Assembly (NCBI RefSeq): GCF_900100765.1
Contig: NZ_FNFO01000012.1
Coordinates: forward strand, 124,001 to 188,000
Length of the DNA: 64,000 bases
Reading direction: 5' to 3'
DNA from: Catalinimonas alkaloidigena
Lineage (GTDB): Bacteria > Bacteroidota > Bacteroidia > Cytophagales > Flexibacteraceae
The position numbers were made by a program, and so were the translations under genes. The notes beneath the pieces were generated by a model that made no database searches, was not told the DNA's origin, and worked only from the letters and a program-made list of their open reading frames with translations. Below, in pieces: positions 46,842-55,768 of this stretch (positions are counted from its first letter, which is position 1; each line of letters opens with the position of its first letter).

Positions 46842-47909
46842 ATGACACGCTCCCTTGCCCTGCTCCTGCTGCTCTTTCTTTCCGGCCCGCTTTTTTCGCA
46901 ACACAAAACCCAAAACGTAGTCTTGATCACGCTCGACGGCATGCGCTGGCAGGAAGTGTTCGGCGGAGCGGTCGATAGCCTGATGCTGAACCGGGAATTT
47001 GTCGAAGATACGGCCGGGCTGTATGCGCAATTTTCGGCCGCCACGCCCGCACAGCGCCGCGAAAAGCTGATGCCGTGGTTCTGGAGCACGCTGCAGCAAA
47101 AAGGGCAGTTGTACGGCAACCGCTGGCTGGGCAACCAGGTCAACGTTTCCAACAAGCACTGGTTTTCGTACCCGGGCTACAACGAAATTCTGACTGGGTT
47201 TGCAGACCCGCGCATCCACTCGAACGACAAGGTGGAGAACCCGAACGTGACCGTGCTGGAATGGCTCAACCAACAGCCCGACTTCCGCGGCAAAGTGGCG
47301 GCCTTTGGGTCGTGGGACGTGTTTCCCTACATCGTAAACGAAAAGCGGAGCGGTGTGCCGGTCAACGCCGGTTTCGAGACCGCCACCGGCTCAGGCCTGA
47401 GCGACAAAGAACGGTTTCTGAACGAGCTGCAACCCGAAATTCCGTCGCCCTGGGGATCGGTGCGCCTCGATGCCTTCACGCACCACTACGCCCTCGAGTA
47501 CATGAAGCGGCAGCATCCGCGCGTGGTGTACATTGCCTACGGCGAAACCGACGACTTTGCGCATGGCGGCCACTACGACCAGTACCTGCGTTCTGCCCAA
47601 CGGACCGATGCGTTCATCAAGGCGCTGTGGGACTACGTGCAGTCGGATCCATTTTACGCAGGCAACACGACGTTCCTCATCACCACCGACCACGGACGCG
47701 GCTCTACGCGCGACGGCTGGAAGCACCACGGCACCGACCACCCAGGGGCCGATGCCATCTGGTTTGCGATGATCGGGCCCGACACGCCGGCCAAAGGCGA
47801 AATGAAAACCCAGGGGCAGTGGTGGCAGAACCAGTTCGCCAGTACCTTGGCCTCGCTGCTGGGCAAACAGTACAGCAACAAACAGGCGGTCGGCAAACCG
47901 ATTCCGTAA
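46842..47909 (+). CDS. secreted alkaline-phosphatase-superfamily enzyme
   Basis: The 355-residue protein has a signal peptide (to LFSQ) and the layout of the type I phosphodiesterase/phosphoglyceromutase-like branch of the superfamily: LITLDGMRWQEVFGG at the start (metal Asp32), ETDDFAHGGHYDQYL in the middle, and TTDHGRG plus HHGTDHPG later, giving the two-metal ligands. It should hydrolyse a phosphate monoester or diester outside the cytoplasm. It lies divergently beside the SusCD operon that carries two EEP phosphoesterases, so it may act in the same pathway. Confidence 0.82.
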   Translation: MTRSLALLLLLFLSGPLFSQHKTQNVVLITLDGMRWQEVFGGAVDSLMLNREFVEDTAGLYAQFSAATPAQRREKLMPWFWSTLQQKGQLYGNRWLGNQVNVSNKHWFSYPGYNEILTGFADPRIHSNDKVENPNVTVLEWLNQQPDFRGKVAAFGSWDVFPYIVNEKRSGVPVNAGFETATGSGLSDKERFLNELQPEIPSPWGSVRLDAFTHHYALEYMKRQHPRVVYIAYGETDDFAHGGHYDQYLRSAQRTDAFIKALWDYVQSDPFYAGNTTFLITTDHGRGSTRDGWKHHGTDHPGADAIWFAMIGPDTPAKGEMKTQGQWWQNQFASTLASLLGKQYSNKQAVGKPIP

Positions 47910-48144
47910 GGGCGCACGCCGGGGCGGGTCTTGTGACGTCAGGTTTAGGTTTCTGTTAATTCTCGGTGCGGGACTGTCTTCTCTCCTACCCGTTTTTTAG
48001 CTTGCTGCTCCCACCCTTCTTCGGCTGCAAACGCCCTCGCGGGCTGCCCTGCGTATGACCAAGCGCGCTACATCGTCCGAACGGGCACTGGGTTTTCCGG
48101 TAGTTTCACGGCATTCTGTCACACCGGTGAAACCCAACGCATTC

Positions 48145-49095
48145 ATGCCCGAATCTGTCTCGCTGCCCGATCCTGCGCACCCCTTCCCGCTTTCGCAACT
48201 TCTTCAGATCGAACCGCCTCCCACGCCCGACGATTTTGCCGCTGTCTGGCGGGAGCGTTACCGTCAGGCGCGGGCCGTCCACCCCAAACCGCGGATCATT
48301 CATACCGGCACCGCACATCCCGACTTCGAACTTTACGACCTTCAGTACCAATCGACCGATCAGGTCACCCTCGGGGGATGGGTGTTGATTCCGAAACACG
48401 AGCCGGTGCGGCGTGGCGTGGTGGTCGGGCACGGCTACGGCGGCCGCGATGCACCCGATTTTCACCTGCCGATTCGGGAAGCGGCGCTGTTGTTTCCCTG
48501 CTTCCGGGGCCTTTCGCGCAGCCCTCACCCACCGATTTCCCCCGATCCGCAGTACCACGTGCTGCACGACATCGACCGCCCCGACCGCTACATTTTGCGG
48601 GGTTGTACCGAAGATCTTTGGTTGGGCGTTTCGGCATTGCTGCACCTGTTTCCGGCCGTAGCCGGGCACGTAGGTTACCTGGGCATCAGCTTCGGGGGAG
48701 GCATCGGGGCGCTGGCCCTGCCGTGGGATCTGCGCATCCGGCGGGCGCACTTCAACGTGCCTACGTTCGGCCATCATCCGCTCCGGATGCAGTACCCGAC
48801 CTACGGCAGCGGGGCGGCCCTGCAAAGTTACCAGCAGCGGCACGGCGATGCGCTCTCTACCCTCGCCTATTACGACGCGGCCGTGGCGGCCCGGTTCGTG
48901 CAGGTGCCCGTCCATGTGGCGGCCGCCCTCTCTGACCCCATGGTGACGCCGCCCGGACAATTTGCCATTTACAACGCCCTTCCCCACCCCAAACAACGCT
49001 ACGTGCTGCGGCACGGCCACGCGGAATACGAAGGCCAGGCCCAAGAAGAGGAAGAACTACTGCAGGACCTCAACGCTTTTTTTCATGACCTATGA
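48145..49095 (+). CDS. acetylxylan esterase-like alpha/beta hydrolase (CE7-type)
   Basis: The 316-residue protein has the CE7 pattern: an oxyanion segment VVVGHGYGGRD, an RGCTED stretch, the nucleophile elbow GISFGGG (Ser182), acid Asp264 (ALSDPMVTPP) and His292 (HGHAEY). Members deacetylate xylo-oligosaccharides and cephalosporin C. No signal peptide, so it acts in the cytoplasm. The frame is open to an ATG at 48055, but the ATG at 48145 lies a normal distance before the PPPTPDDF entry of the domain. Its stop overlaps the start of the next esterase by four bases. Confidence 0.8.
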   Translation: MPESVSLPDPAHPFPLSQLLQIEPPPTPDDFAAVWRERYRQARAVHPKPRIIHTGTAHPDFELYDLQYQSTDQVTLGGWVLIPKHEPVRRGVVVGHGYGGRDAPDFHLPIREAALLFPCFRGLSRSPHPPISPDPQYHVLHDIDRPDRYILRGCTEDLWLGVSALLHLFPAVAGHVGYLGISFGGGIGALALPWDLRIRRAHFNVPTFGHHPLRMQYPTYGSGAALQSYQQRHGDALSTLAYYDAAVAARFVQVPVHVAAALSDPMVTPPGQFAIYNALPHPKQRYVLRHGHAEYEGQAQEEEELLQDLNAFFHDL

Positions 49096-49820
49096 ACCGT
49101 GAATACCATCGTTGGTACAGTCACCGCCTCGGGCGCGACATGGAGCTGCTGGTGTTTGGACACGCCGGGGCCAAAGTGCTGATCTTCCCGACCCGCGACG
49201 GGCGCTTCTACGAGTACGAAAACCTGGGGCTGGTGCAGGCGCTGGCCCCGAAAATCAACGCGGGGCAACTTCAGCTCTACTGCCTCGACAACCTCGCTGG
49301 CGAAACGTTCTACTGCCACTGGCGACACCCGGCCGACCGCATCCAGCGCCACATTCAGTACGAAGAGTACATTCTGCAGGAAGTGATGCCGCTGATGGCC
49401 CGCAAAAACCACCACCCCTGCACCATCGCCCACGGTTGCAGCCTTGGCGCCTATCTGGCCACCAACCTGGCGTTTCGACACCCGCACCTGTTCCGGAAAC
49501 TGTGCGCTTTTTCGGGGCGTTACGACCTGACCCACGCGGTCGAATTTTTCTCGAATCTGTTCGAAGGCTACTACGACGAGAACATCTACTTCCACACGCC
49601 CCTGCACTACCTGCCGAACCTGCACCGCGAAGAACACCTGCACTACCTGCGCAACATGGACATGGTATTCACCATCGGGCGGGATGATCCGTTTTATTCA
49701 AGCAACCGCTACCTCAGCCAGCTGCTGCGCGAAAAGGGCATTGGCCACGCGCTGCACGAGTGGCACGGACGCGCACACCGGGGTCGCTACTGGCGCGAGA
49801 TGGCTCCCTTGTTCGTCTGA
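49092..49820 (+). CDS. esterase D-type alpha/beta hydrolase
   Basis: The 242-residue cytoplasmic protein has an esterase-family layout (PF00756-like): FPTRDGRFYEYE near the start, the nucleophile motif HGCSLGAY (Ser117), Asp198/Asp199 and a His near the end (HEWHGRAH). It may hydrolyse a thioester or sugar ester. The ATGA overlap with the preceding CE7 gene couples them and suggests a shared substrate. Confidence 0.75.
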   Translation: MNREYHRWYSHRLGRDMELLVFGHAGAKVLIFPTRDGRFYEYENLGLVQALAPKINAGQLQLYCLDNLAGETFYCHWRHPADRIQRHIQYEEYILQEVMPLMARKNHHPCTIAHGCSLGAYLATNLAFRHPHLFRKLCAFSGRYDLTHAVEFFSNLFEGYYDENIYFHTPLHYLPNLHREEHLHYLRNMDMVFTIGRDDPFYSSNRYLSQLLREKGIGHALHEWHGRAHRGRYWREMAPLFV

Positions 49821-49936
49821 GGTGGCCGCGGCGTCTGCCTTATTCTTCGCTTTTTTTCGGCTTCATCCTCAGCAACTTAGCCCTGCACCGCTGGCCGCAA
49901 CCGGGAATTCAGCGGGGCAAACGGGCAGATTTTCGG

Positions 49937-49944
49937 TAGGTTTG
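49937..49944 (+). promoter_or_regulatory. -7 box (TAGGTTTG) before the 49-residue membrane protein
   Basis: TAGGTTTG matches the Bacteroidota -7 consensus TANNTTTG exactly and lies 36 bases before the ATG at 49980. No clear TTTG is seen at the -33 distance. Confidence 0.4.
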
Positions 49945-49979
49945 TGCCCTGAATCTGTCTGTCACCTCGTCTGCTCCTC

Positions 49980-50129
49980 ATGAATACCGCTCTGAGCCTC
50001 CAACTCATCGCCGTAATTTTTAACCTGATTGCGATTCTTAGTCTTTGCATCGGCTGTTGGATTCTGCTCGAAATTCTTCGCCAGGAAGGCCCAAAATGGT
50101 TCAACAAAGAGAATATGGTTCAGCCCTGA
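49980..50129 (+). CDS. small single-pass membrane protein, 49 residues
   Basis: The open frame encodes one hydrophobic helix (LIAVIFNLIAILSLCIGCWI) followed by a polar tail (LRQEGPKWFNKENMVQP). I do not recognise it. Reality is supported by an exact -7 box 36 bases upstream; it is short and could be spurious. Confidence 0.4.
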   Translation: MNTALSLQLIAVIFNLIAILSLCIGCWILLEILRQEGPKWFNKENMVQP

Positions 50130-50338
50130 AGCGAGCTGCGGCCGCGTGTTGCTTCTCACGTCATCCGCACAAGCTCTGTCGATTTCCTGACCCTGTTTTC
50201 TCCCGGTTTACAAGCTTGCCGCTTGCACATCCGGCATCAGTACTCCTGACGTAAGTTCAGCCGCAAAAGCGATCTGCCCGACCTACGACCAACGCGTCTA
50301 CTTGCGTTCCGGCAACGGCTTCCCTGCCAAACGAACGT

Positions 50339-50668
50339 ATGCGCACGTACCTTTTTGAAACCGACGAATTCGGGCTATCAGACGAAGGCATTCACCTGCT
50401 GAGAAGTCGCTTCAACTACGCGACAATCCATTTTCATCAGATCGACCGGCTGCGCATTGAGCGCGCCCATCTGGCCAACCACGGGTTCTGGCTGCTGATG
50501 CTGGGGATAGCGTCACTTCTGTTTTCGGCCTTTTACACGCTGGTGCTGTACGAGGTGTTCACCGACGACGCGCCGCAACACGTTTATCTCGAAGAACTGC
50601 TGGTGCCCTTTCTGCCGTTGGTGTTCGGCCTGTTTGTGGTGCGGGCGTCATTTCGTAAGGGCTGGTGA
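50339..50668 (+). CDS. small membrane protein, two segments
   Basis: The 109-residue protein has a polar N-terminal domain (IHFHQIDRLRIERAHL) and two transmembrane helices (WLLMLGIASLLFSAFYTLVL and PFLPLVFGLFVV). I do not recognise a family. A second short frame starts inside its stop codon (TGATG). The gap to the previous gene (50130-50338) holds nothing I can support. Confidence 0.6.
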   Translation: MRTYLFETDEFGLSDEGIHLLRSRFNYATIHFHQIDRLRIERAHLANHGFWLLMLGIASLLFSAFYTLVLYEVFTDDAPQHVYLEELLVPFLPLVFGLFVVRASFRKGW

Positions 50669-50817
50669 TGCGCGTCGTGTCCCGGCGTCAGAAAACAAGG
50701 CTGCCCCTGACGGACTTCGAAAAGCAAGGCCAGCTCTCCGACTTTCTGAACATGCTCAAAGCACGTATCGATCCACGCACAACGGCGCTGGAGATCGCCA
50801 CCTTTGGATCAAGGTAA
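50668..50817 (+). CDS. possible short coding frame coupled to the previous gene
   Basis: A 49-residue frame starts at the ATG in TGATG (50666-50670), overlapping the previous stop by one base. The product (LPLTDFEKQGQLSDFLNMLK in the middle) is soluble and matches no family I know. Coupled starts are common in real operons, but with so short a frame this is weak. Confidence 0.25.
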   Translation: MRVVSRRQKTRLPLTDFEKQGQLSDFLNMLKARIDPRTTALEIATFGSR

Positions 50818-50888
50818 ACGTGAACCGGATTGGCGACGAACGAGCGCTCTGGGTAGGGAACCCGCTCGTTACTCAGCGGACAGCAATA

Positions 50889-50925
50889 AAAAAGCCTTCG
50901 CAACAGATCATTGCGAAGGCTTTTT
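50889..50925 (-). terminator. intrinsic terminator of the tRNA gene
   Basis: AAAAAGCCTTCGCAA (50889-50903) and TTGCGAAGGCTTTTT (50911-50925) form a 15-base perfect stem with a 7-base loop, three bases past the tRNA 3' end. Confidence 0.88.
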
Positions 50926-50928
50926 AGG

Positions 50929-51002
50929 TCGGGGTGGCGGGATTTGAACCCACGACCTCGTCGTCCCGAACGACGCGCGCTACCAAGCTGCGCTACACCC
51001 CG
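50929..51002 (-). tRNA. tRNA-Pro, anticodon CGG
   Basis: On the minus strand the 74-base cloverleaf starts CGGGGTG and ends CACCCCGA (acceptor stem 7 pairs plus discriminator). The D-arm (AGCGCAGCTTGGTAGCGC) and T-arm (GTGGGTTCAAATCCCGC) are canonical. The anticodon stem reads CGTCGT/ACGACG around the loop TTCGGGA, giving anticodon CGG. CCA is not encoded. Confidence 0.93.
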
Positions 51003-51155
51003 AGGCCTTAAAGGCGGCAGCAAAACTACTCCTTCCGGTAAGATTGTCCAACTTTTTAGTGCAGGGATTCTTCAGAACCTACATCGGTAGTGACCAACGC
51101 TTTTTTCCTGTATTTGCTTTCTTTCTGTTTGCTGGCGTCTTCTTACATTTGTTTC

Positions 51156-53456
51156 ATGGTGCGCTCTCAACGAACTGTCTCTCTGCGACTTTCTATCACT
51201 TTTTCGCTTCTCTTCCTGCTGTCTGCACCGGCGTGGGCCAGCCAGGAACTTCTCGACTTTACCGACCGATACACCAAAAAAGTAACCGACGGACGTTGGG
51301 GACTGGTGGAAAAATTATCGGGAGCCCAGTTAATTCCCACACGCTACGAGTACCTGGGGTGGTCTGATGACCGCTATCTGCTCGACCCGCGTCAGAAAGG
51401 GCCGCTCCGTTTTCATCCTCCGGCCGGGGGTGTGCTGGCGTACAAGCGCGAGGGGCGCTGGGGACTGATCAACGTGAAGGGCAAAGCCCTGACAAAAGCA
51501 CGTTTCGACGAAATCCGCTCGTTGCGCGAAGGCCTCTTTCAAGTAGGCATCCGGTCGGCGGCGGGCATGCGCTACGGCCTGGTGGACGAGAAAGGGCGGG
51601 AGATTCTTCCTCCGCAGTTTGCATCCATTTCACCGAACTACAACATGACGCGCCTGGTGGTAAGCCAGGGCGAAGCACGGGCGTTTCGGTTCGGGGTGTA
51701 TGATCTGAAAGGCGAACTGGTGCTGCCCCTGGACTACATCGCCGTGCGGCAATCGCCCGACGGGACGTTCGCCGCACAAGATCCGAGCGGCCAGTGGCAC
51801 TTGTACACCCTCGAAGGAACGGCCTGGTCGAACCAGAGTTGGCAGGATGTCCGCGAGTTTAACCGGCAGCACGCGGTGGTGAAACAACAGTTCCGCTGGG
51901 GCGTAATCGGCCCCGCCGGCAATTTCATTGTTAAGCCGCAGTACCGCTCGGTGGAACCTAAAGGCGGCGAGGGCTACCTTGTGGAACCTTACCCGCAGTG
52001 GCAACTGGTCGACAGCGCCAACCATTCGCTCAAAACGTTTGTCTACGAATCGATTTACCCCGTAGGCCCCGACCGTTACGCTTACCAGATCGGGGATCGC
52101 ATCGGCCTGACCACCGCCGACGACCAGCCGCTCGTGGCACCCACTTACGACAGCATCGGTACGTTTCGGGGCGGGAAAGCCCTGGTCCGTCGCGACTCAC
52201 TGTTCGGCGTCATCAACCTGCAGGGCAAGGAAGTCTTGCCGGTGGCCTACGCCATCACCGTAACAGACTCGGGCGGCTTTTTCCGCGTGCGCGAAAACCG
52301 TTACTGGGGGCTCTACGACTCGCTGGGGCACCAGATTCTGGCGCCGGTCTACGACAGCATCGGCACGTTTCACGAAGGGCGGTGCCTCGTCAAGAAGCGC
52401 GGACACTACGGATTTGCCAATGCACAGGGTAAAGAGATCATCGCTGCGCGTTTCGACAGCGCCACCAACTTCCTCGGCGAGCGGGCACAGGCCTACATCG
52501 GCGGACGAACGGGGCTGATCGGTCCGGACGGCAAGTGGCGCGTGCAACCGCAGTACCTGGCCCTGATTCCGGCCGGTGCCGATCGCTACATCGCCCTGAC
52601 GGGTGGCCCCCACCGCCTGATCGACGCCAACGGCCTGTTCCGCTACGAGGCGGACACCCTACGCCCCATGAGCGAAGGCTACGTTCAAATGAAAAAGGAG
52701 GGAAAATGGGGTCTGATTGCCCCGGACGATCGGCTGGTCGTTCCTCCCAAATACGACTCGATTGCTCCGCTGAGCCGCAACGAATTGTTTGTGGTGCGCC
52801 TGGGCGAGAAGTGGGGCCTGATCAACCGCAGCGGCAAGGTAGTGCTGGCTCCTAACACCCGCTACAAGAACATGCAGCCCCTGAGCGAGGGCATGGTTGG
52901 CGTCCACATCGACCGCGGCTGGGGCTTTGTCGACCAACAAGGTCGCCTACTGATTGCCAACCGCTACGACGCCGTCCGGCCTTTCTCCGAAGGCATGGCC
53001 GCGGCCATGATCAACGGCCGGTGGGCCTACATCGACCAGCGCGAAAAACTGCGAATCCAACCCTATTACGAGGTGGCCGACCCGTTTCGGAACGGCATCG
53101 CCCGCGTGCAGCGCAACGGGCTGTGGGGCTTCGTAAACAAAAGCGGCAAAGAAGTGCTGCCGACCCGCAACACGCAAATGGACCGCACCGAAAACGGCAA
53201 CTACATTGTGCAGGAGGGCGGCTGGTACGGGCTGGTCAACGGGCAGGGACTGCAGATCGTTCCTTCGAAATACGACCTGATTTCCGAGTTACCCCAGGGC
53301 AAAGTGCTGGTGCGGCGCAACCATTTCTGGGGCGTATTCAATGCGCAGGGACGCTCGCTGATTCCCACCATTTATTCAGAAGTACATTACAATCCTTTCG
53401 ACAATACGTTTCTGACGGCGGAAGCCAAACCCACACGACTCATCCGGGTAGAATAA
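51156..53456 (+). CDS. exported protein built of about 20 WG repeats
   Basis: After a signal peptide (SLLFLLSAPAWA) nearly the whole 766-residue protein is made of WG-type repeats of about 37 residues. I counted about 20 copies with the pattern (G)-x-W-G-L-I/V-x-x-x-G-x-x-V/I-L-P-x-x-Y-D, for example GRWGLINVKGKAL, FRWGVIGPAGNFI, RYWGLYDSLGHQIL, GKWGLIAPDDRLVV, GLWGFVNKSGKEVL. WG repeats form a beta-propeller-like solenoid, and the function is unknown. The ATG at 51156 is chosen because upstream residues would lengthen the signal peptide. It may be cotranscribed with the small gene 20 bases downstream. Confidence 0.85.
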   Translation: MVRSQRTVSLRLSITFSLLFLLSAPAWASQELLDFTDRYTKKVTDGRWGLVEKLSGAQLIPTRYEYLGWSDDRYLLDPRQKGPLRFHPPAGGVLAYKREGRWGLINVKGKALTKARFDEIRSLREGLFQVGIRSAAGMRYGLVDEKGREILPPQFASISPNYNMTRLVVSQGEARAFRFGVYDLKGELVLPLDYIAVRQSPDGTFAAQDPSGQWHLYTLEGTAWSNQSWQDVREFNRQHAVVKQQFRWGVIGPAGNFIVKPQYRSVEPKGGEGYLVEPYPQWQLVDSANHSLKTFVYESIYPVGPDRYAYQIGDRIGLTTADDQPLVAPTYDSIGTFRGGKALVRRDSLFGVINLQGKEVLPVAYAITVTDSGGFFRVRENRYWGLYDSLGHQILAPVYDSIGTFHEGRCLVKKRGHYGFANAQGKEIIAARFDSATNFLGERAQAYIGGRTGLIGPDGKWRVQPQYLALIPAGADRYIALTGGPHRLIDANGLFRYEADTLRPMSEGYVQMKKEGKWGLIAPDDRLVVPPKYDSIAPLSRNELFVVRLGEKWGLINRSGKVVLAPNTRYKNMQPLSEGMVGVHIDRGWGFVDQQGRLLIANRYDAVRPFSEGMAAAMINGRWAYIDQREKLRIQPYYEVADPFRNGIARVQRNGLWGFVNKSGKEVLPTRNTQMDRTENGNYIVQEGGWYGLVNGQGLQIVPSKYDLISELPQGKVLVRRNHFWGVFNAQGRSLIPTIYSEVHYNPFDNTFLTAEAKPTRLIRVE

Positions 53457-53475
53457 TGGAAACCCGCCGTCACTC

Positions 53476-53778
53476 ATGAACCTCGCGACCCTTCTTTACA
53501 CGCTCCTGTCCGTTGCCCTGACGCTGTTCATGGTGCGCTGGGCGATCAACTGGACGCTGCTCAACAGAATCAACGGGACGCGTTTTCCGTTCGTGCCGGG
53601 CAAGTACACGCTCTACGCGCTGTTTCAACTGTCGAAACACGTGGCCGTGAGCGAATGGAAGTTCTGGTGGTGGGGCAAAGGACACACCACGCTCAAGGTG
53701 ATTTCCAACGTCCTGTCGTTCATCATCTACACTTGCTTCATCATGATCATCTACCTGCTTAGCACCTGGCAGGGATAA
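53476..53778 (+). CDS. small two-pass membrane protein
   Basis: The 100-residue protein has an N-terminal helix (LYTLLSVALTLFMVRWAIN), a polar middle rich in Trp (KFWWWGKG) and a C-terminal helix (FIIYTCFIMIIYLLS). No family is recognised. It starts 20 bases after the WG-repeat gene, so an operon is likely. Confidence 0.6.
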   Translation: MNLATLLYTLLSVALTLFMVRWAINWTLLNRINGTRFPFVPGKYTLYALFQLSKHVAVSEWKFWWWGKGHTTLKVISNVLSFIIYTCFIMIIYLLSTWQG

Positions 53779-53960
53779 GGTATCGCCGAACCAGAGACGT
53801 ACCGTTCCTATGCGTCAGTAGGGATTTTGTCCGTACGCCACAGATCCCCAAAAATTAAAAGGAGGCCCCGGCGAGTAGCGTCGAAATTTGCGTTACCTTG
53901 TTGGCTTCACCCGATTTCGGTAACGGGCCCGTACCGATGGCTGTGTAGGGCTAACCTTGT

Positions 53961-54425
53961 ATGGAAGTCGCTTTTATGTACCAGCTTGTGCAGAGCAGCC
54001 GTGCCGCCCTGCTGCGTTATTGTGAAACCCTGCCGCCCGCGGCGCTTCTCCAACCCCTTCCGAGTTTTAACGACAGCAGCATGCGCGACCTGATGGTCCA
54101 CATCGCCAACGCGTACCGTCACTGGCTGGAAAATTTCGGTTTGCATCAGGAACGCCCCTACTTCGACCCTGAGGCCTGCCAGACCGTAGAAGACCTGCGT
54201 GCCCTGTTCATGACCAGCGATCAGTTGGTCGACGAATTTATGCAGACGTACGAGGGGCGCTGGAGCGATGTCGTCATCAACACCATTCGGGGAAAGCGGC
54301 TGGAGATCACCCCGTTAACCCTCTTTACCCACGTCATCACGCACGAATTTCACCACAAGGGGCAGATTCTGTCGATGAGTCGGCAGTTGGGCTATACGCC
54401 GGTCGATACGGACGTGATTCGCTAG
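53961..54425 (+). CDS. DinB-family protein
   Basis: The 154-residue protein has the DinB four-helix layout: SMRDLMVHIANAYRHW (first metal His), and the late HVITHEFHHKGQI, whose two histidines complete the usual three-His metal site. DinB-like proteins are metal-dependent thiol S-transferases or of unknown role. An in-frame ATG at 53976 could be the true start. Its stop overlaps the convergent TPR gene (shared CTAG). Confidence 0.8.
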   Translation: MEVAFMYQLVQSSRAALLRYCETLPPAALLQPLPSFNDSSMRDLMVHIANAYRHWLENFGLHQERPYFDPEACQTVEDLRALFMTSDQLVDEFMQTYEGRWSDVVINTIRGKRLEITPLTLFTHVITHEFHHKGQILSMSRQLGYTPVDTDVIR

Positions 54426-55471
54426 AGGCAGAGTTCTTTCAGGCGCTCTTCGGCTTCGGCTTCGTGACGGGCGGCCGACTGGCGCCAGGCCTGACACGCT
54501 TCCTGCTGGTTTCCGACGGCGCGGTACGCTTCCCCGAGGTAGAAGTAGATTTTCTCGACGGTCTGGTCGAGGTTGACGGCCCGCTGAAACTGCTTGAGGG
54601 CTTCTTCGGGCTGTTCGGTGCGGAGGTAGTAAATGCCGCGGTTGCGGTAGGCCCAGCCGTTGCGCTTGTCCAGTTCCAGCGACCGCTCGATGTCGGCCAG
54701 CCCGGCTTCGAGCGAATCTTGTTGCAACAGCGCAAAGCCACGGTTGTTGAGGTAATACGCCTGCCGACGGTTCAGTTCGATGGCGCGGTTAAAATACTCT
54801 TCGGCGGCCTTGTAGTCGGCCGCGGCCATCTTCAACATGCCGAGGTTGTTCCAGGCGAAGTCCTGCTCCGGGTTGATCGCAATGGCTTTCTGAAAATCGC
54901 GCTCGGCCATATCGTAGTTCTTCAGCCGGTACTGCAACAGCCCCCGGTTGATGTAGGCTTCTTCGTAGGTCGAGTCCAGACGAACCGCACGCCCGAAATC
55001 GGTCAGGGCCGCTTCATAATCGTCCTGGCTCTGGTAACTCATGGCGCGGGCGTAATAGACACGGGCCGTATCGACATAGCTGGTGCGCGTCAGTCGGTTC
55101 AGGTCCTGAATGGATTGCGCATAGCGCCCCATGGCGATGAACGTGTTCGCGCGGTTGTAGTATGCCTCGCCGTAATCCGGATTTAACAGAATGGCTTGAT
55201 TATAGTCTTGCAGCGCCCGCTCGTAATCGCCCAGTTCGAAGTACGTGATGCCCCGGTTGTTGAACGCTTCGTAGAAGTTGCCCGATTCGTGAATGGCTTC
55301 GTCGTACAGCCGCAAGGCTTCTTTGTATTCCCGACGCTTCAGCTCGGTATTCGCCCGCCGGAAAAACCGCACGGCGTCGCTGTTGGGTTCATCACTACCT
55401 CCGCAGGCTACTACTAGAGCAGAAAGCATCACACCAATACACAGACGTTGTCCGTATCGGAAGATCGGCAT
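54422..55471 (-). CDS. TPR-repeat lipoprotein
   Basis: A lipoprotein signal (MPIFRYGQRLCIGVMLSALV, lipobox VVAC) precedes eight to nine TPR motifs of 34 residues (for example YEAFNNRGITYFELGDYERA, GEAYYNRANTFIAMGRYAQS). It is probably a periplasmic scaffold. An ATG at 55498 is possible; 55471 gives a normal-length signal. The stop codon is shared in the palindrome CTAG with the convergent DinB gene. Confidence 0.85.
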   Translation of the reverse strand: MPIFRYGQRLCIGVMLSALVVACGGSDEPNSDAVRFFRRANTELKRREYKEALRLYDEAIHESGNFYEAFNNRGITYFELGDYERALQDYNQAILLNPDYGEAYYNRANTFIAMGRYAQSIQDLNRLTRTSYVDTARVYYARAMSYQSQDDYEAALTDFGRAVRLDSTYEEAYINRGLLQYRLKNYDMAERDFQKAIAINPEQDFAWNNLGMLKMAAADYKAAEEYFNRAIELNRRQAYYLNNRGFALLQQDSLEAGLADIERSLELDKRNGWAYRNRGIYYLRTEQPEEALKQFQRAVNLDQTVEKIYFYLGEAYRAVGNQQEACQAWRQSAARHEAEAEERLKELCL

Positions 55472-55719
55472 GAGCTGTGCACGTAAATCGCACTTCATAA
55501 CTTGAAAATGATTGTAGGCGGCAGATCAGAAGCCCAACTGAATTACTGGTACTTAATGCCGCCAAACGGGCAGAAGTAACCATCTTCCGATCAACAAAAC
55601 ACCTTTTTTAGGGATTCATGAGGCTTTTCCCTGACTCTCTGTTGGTTTGCAAGCGCAAGTATACACCAAACAGCAGTAGAACGGCAACGCCTGCGGGGTT
55701 GGTACATGCTTTCATAAAA

Positions 55720-55746
55720 AATCCCTGCCCAAAACGGACAGGGATT
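55720..55746 (-). terminator. intrinsic terminator of the DUF4142 gene
   Basis: On the minus strand AATCCCTG pairs with CAGGGATT, followed by a run of six T. It lies 22 bases past the stop. Confidence 0.75.
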
Positions 55747-55768
55747 GTGCTTTCATGTGCCGGTCGTG

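Noticed and set aside
51144-51151. A TACATTTG box just before the WG-repeat gene
   Set aside because: It would put the transcription start at or after the chosen ATG, and no -33 TTTG lies at the correct spacing.
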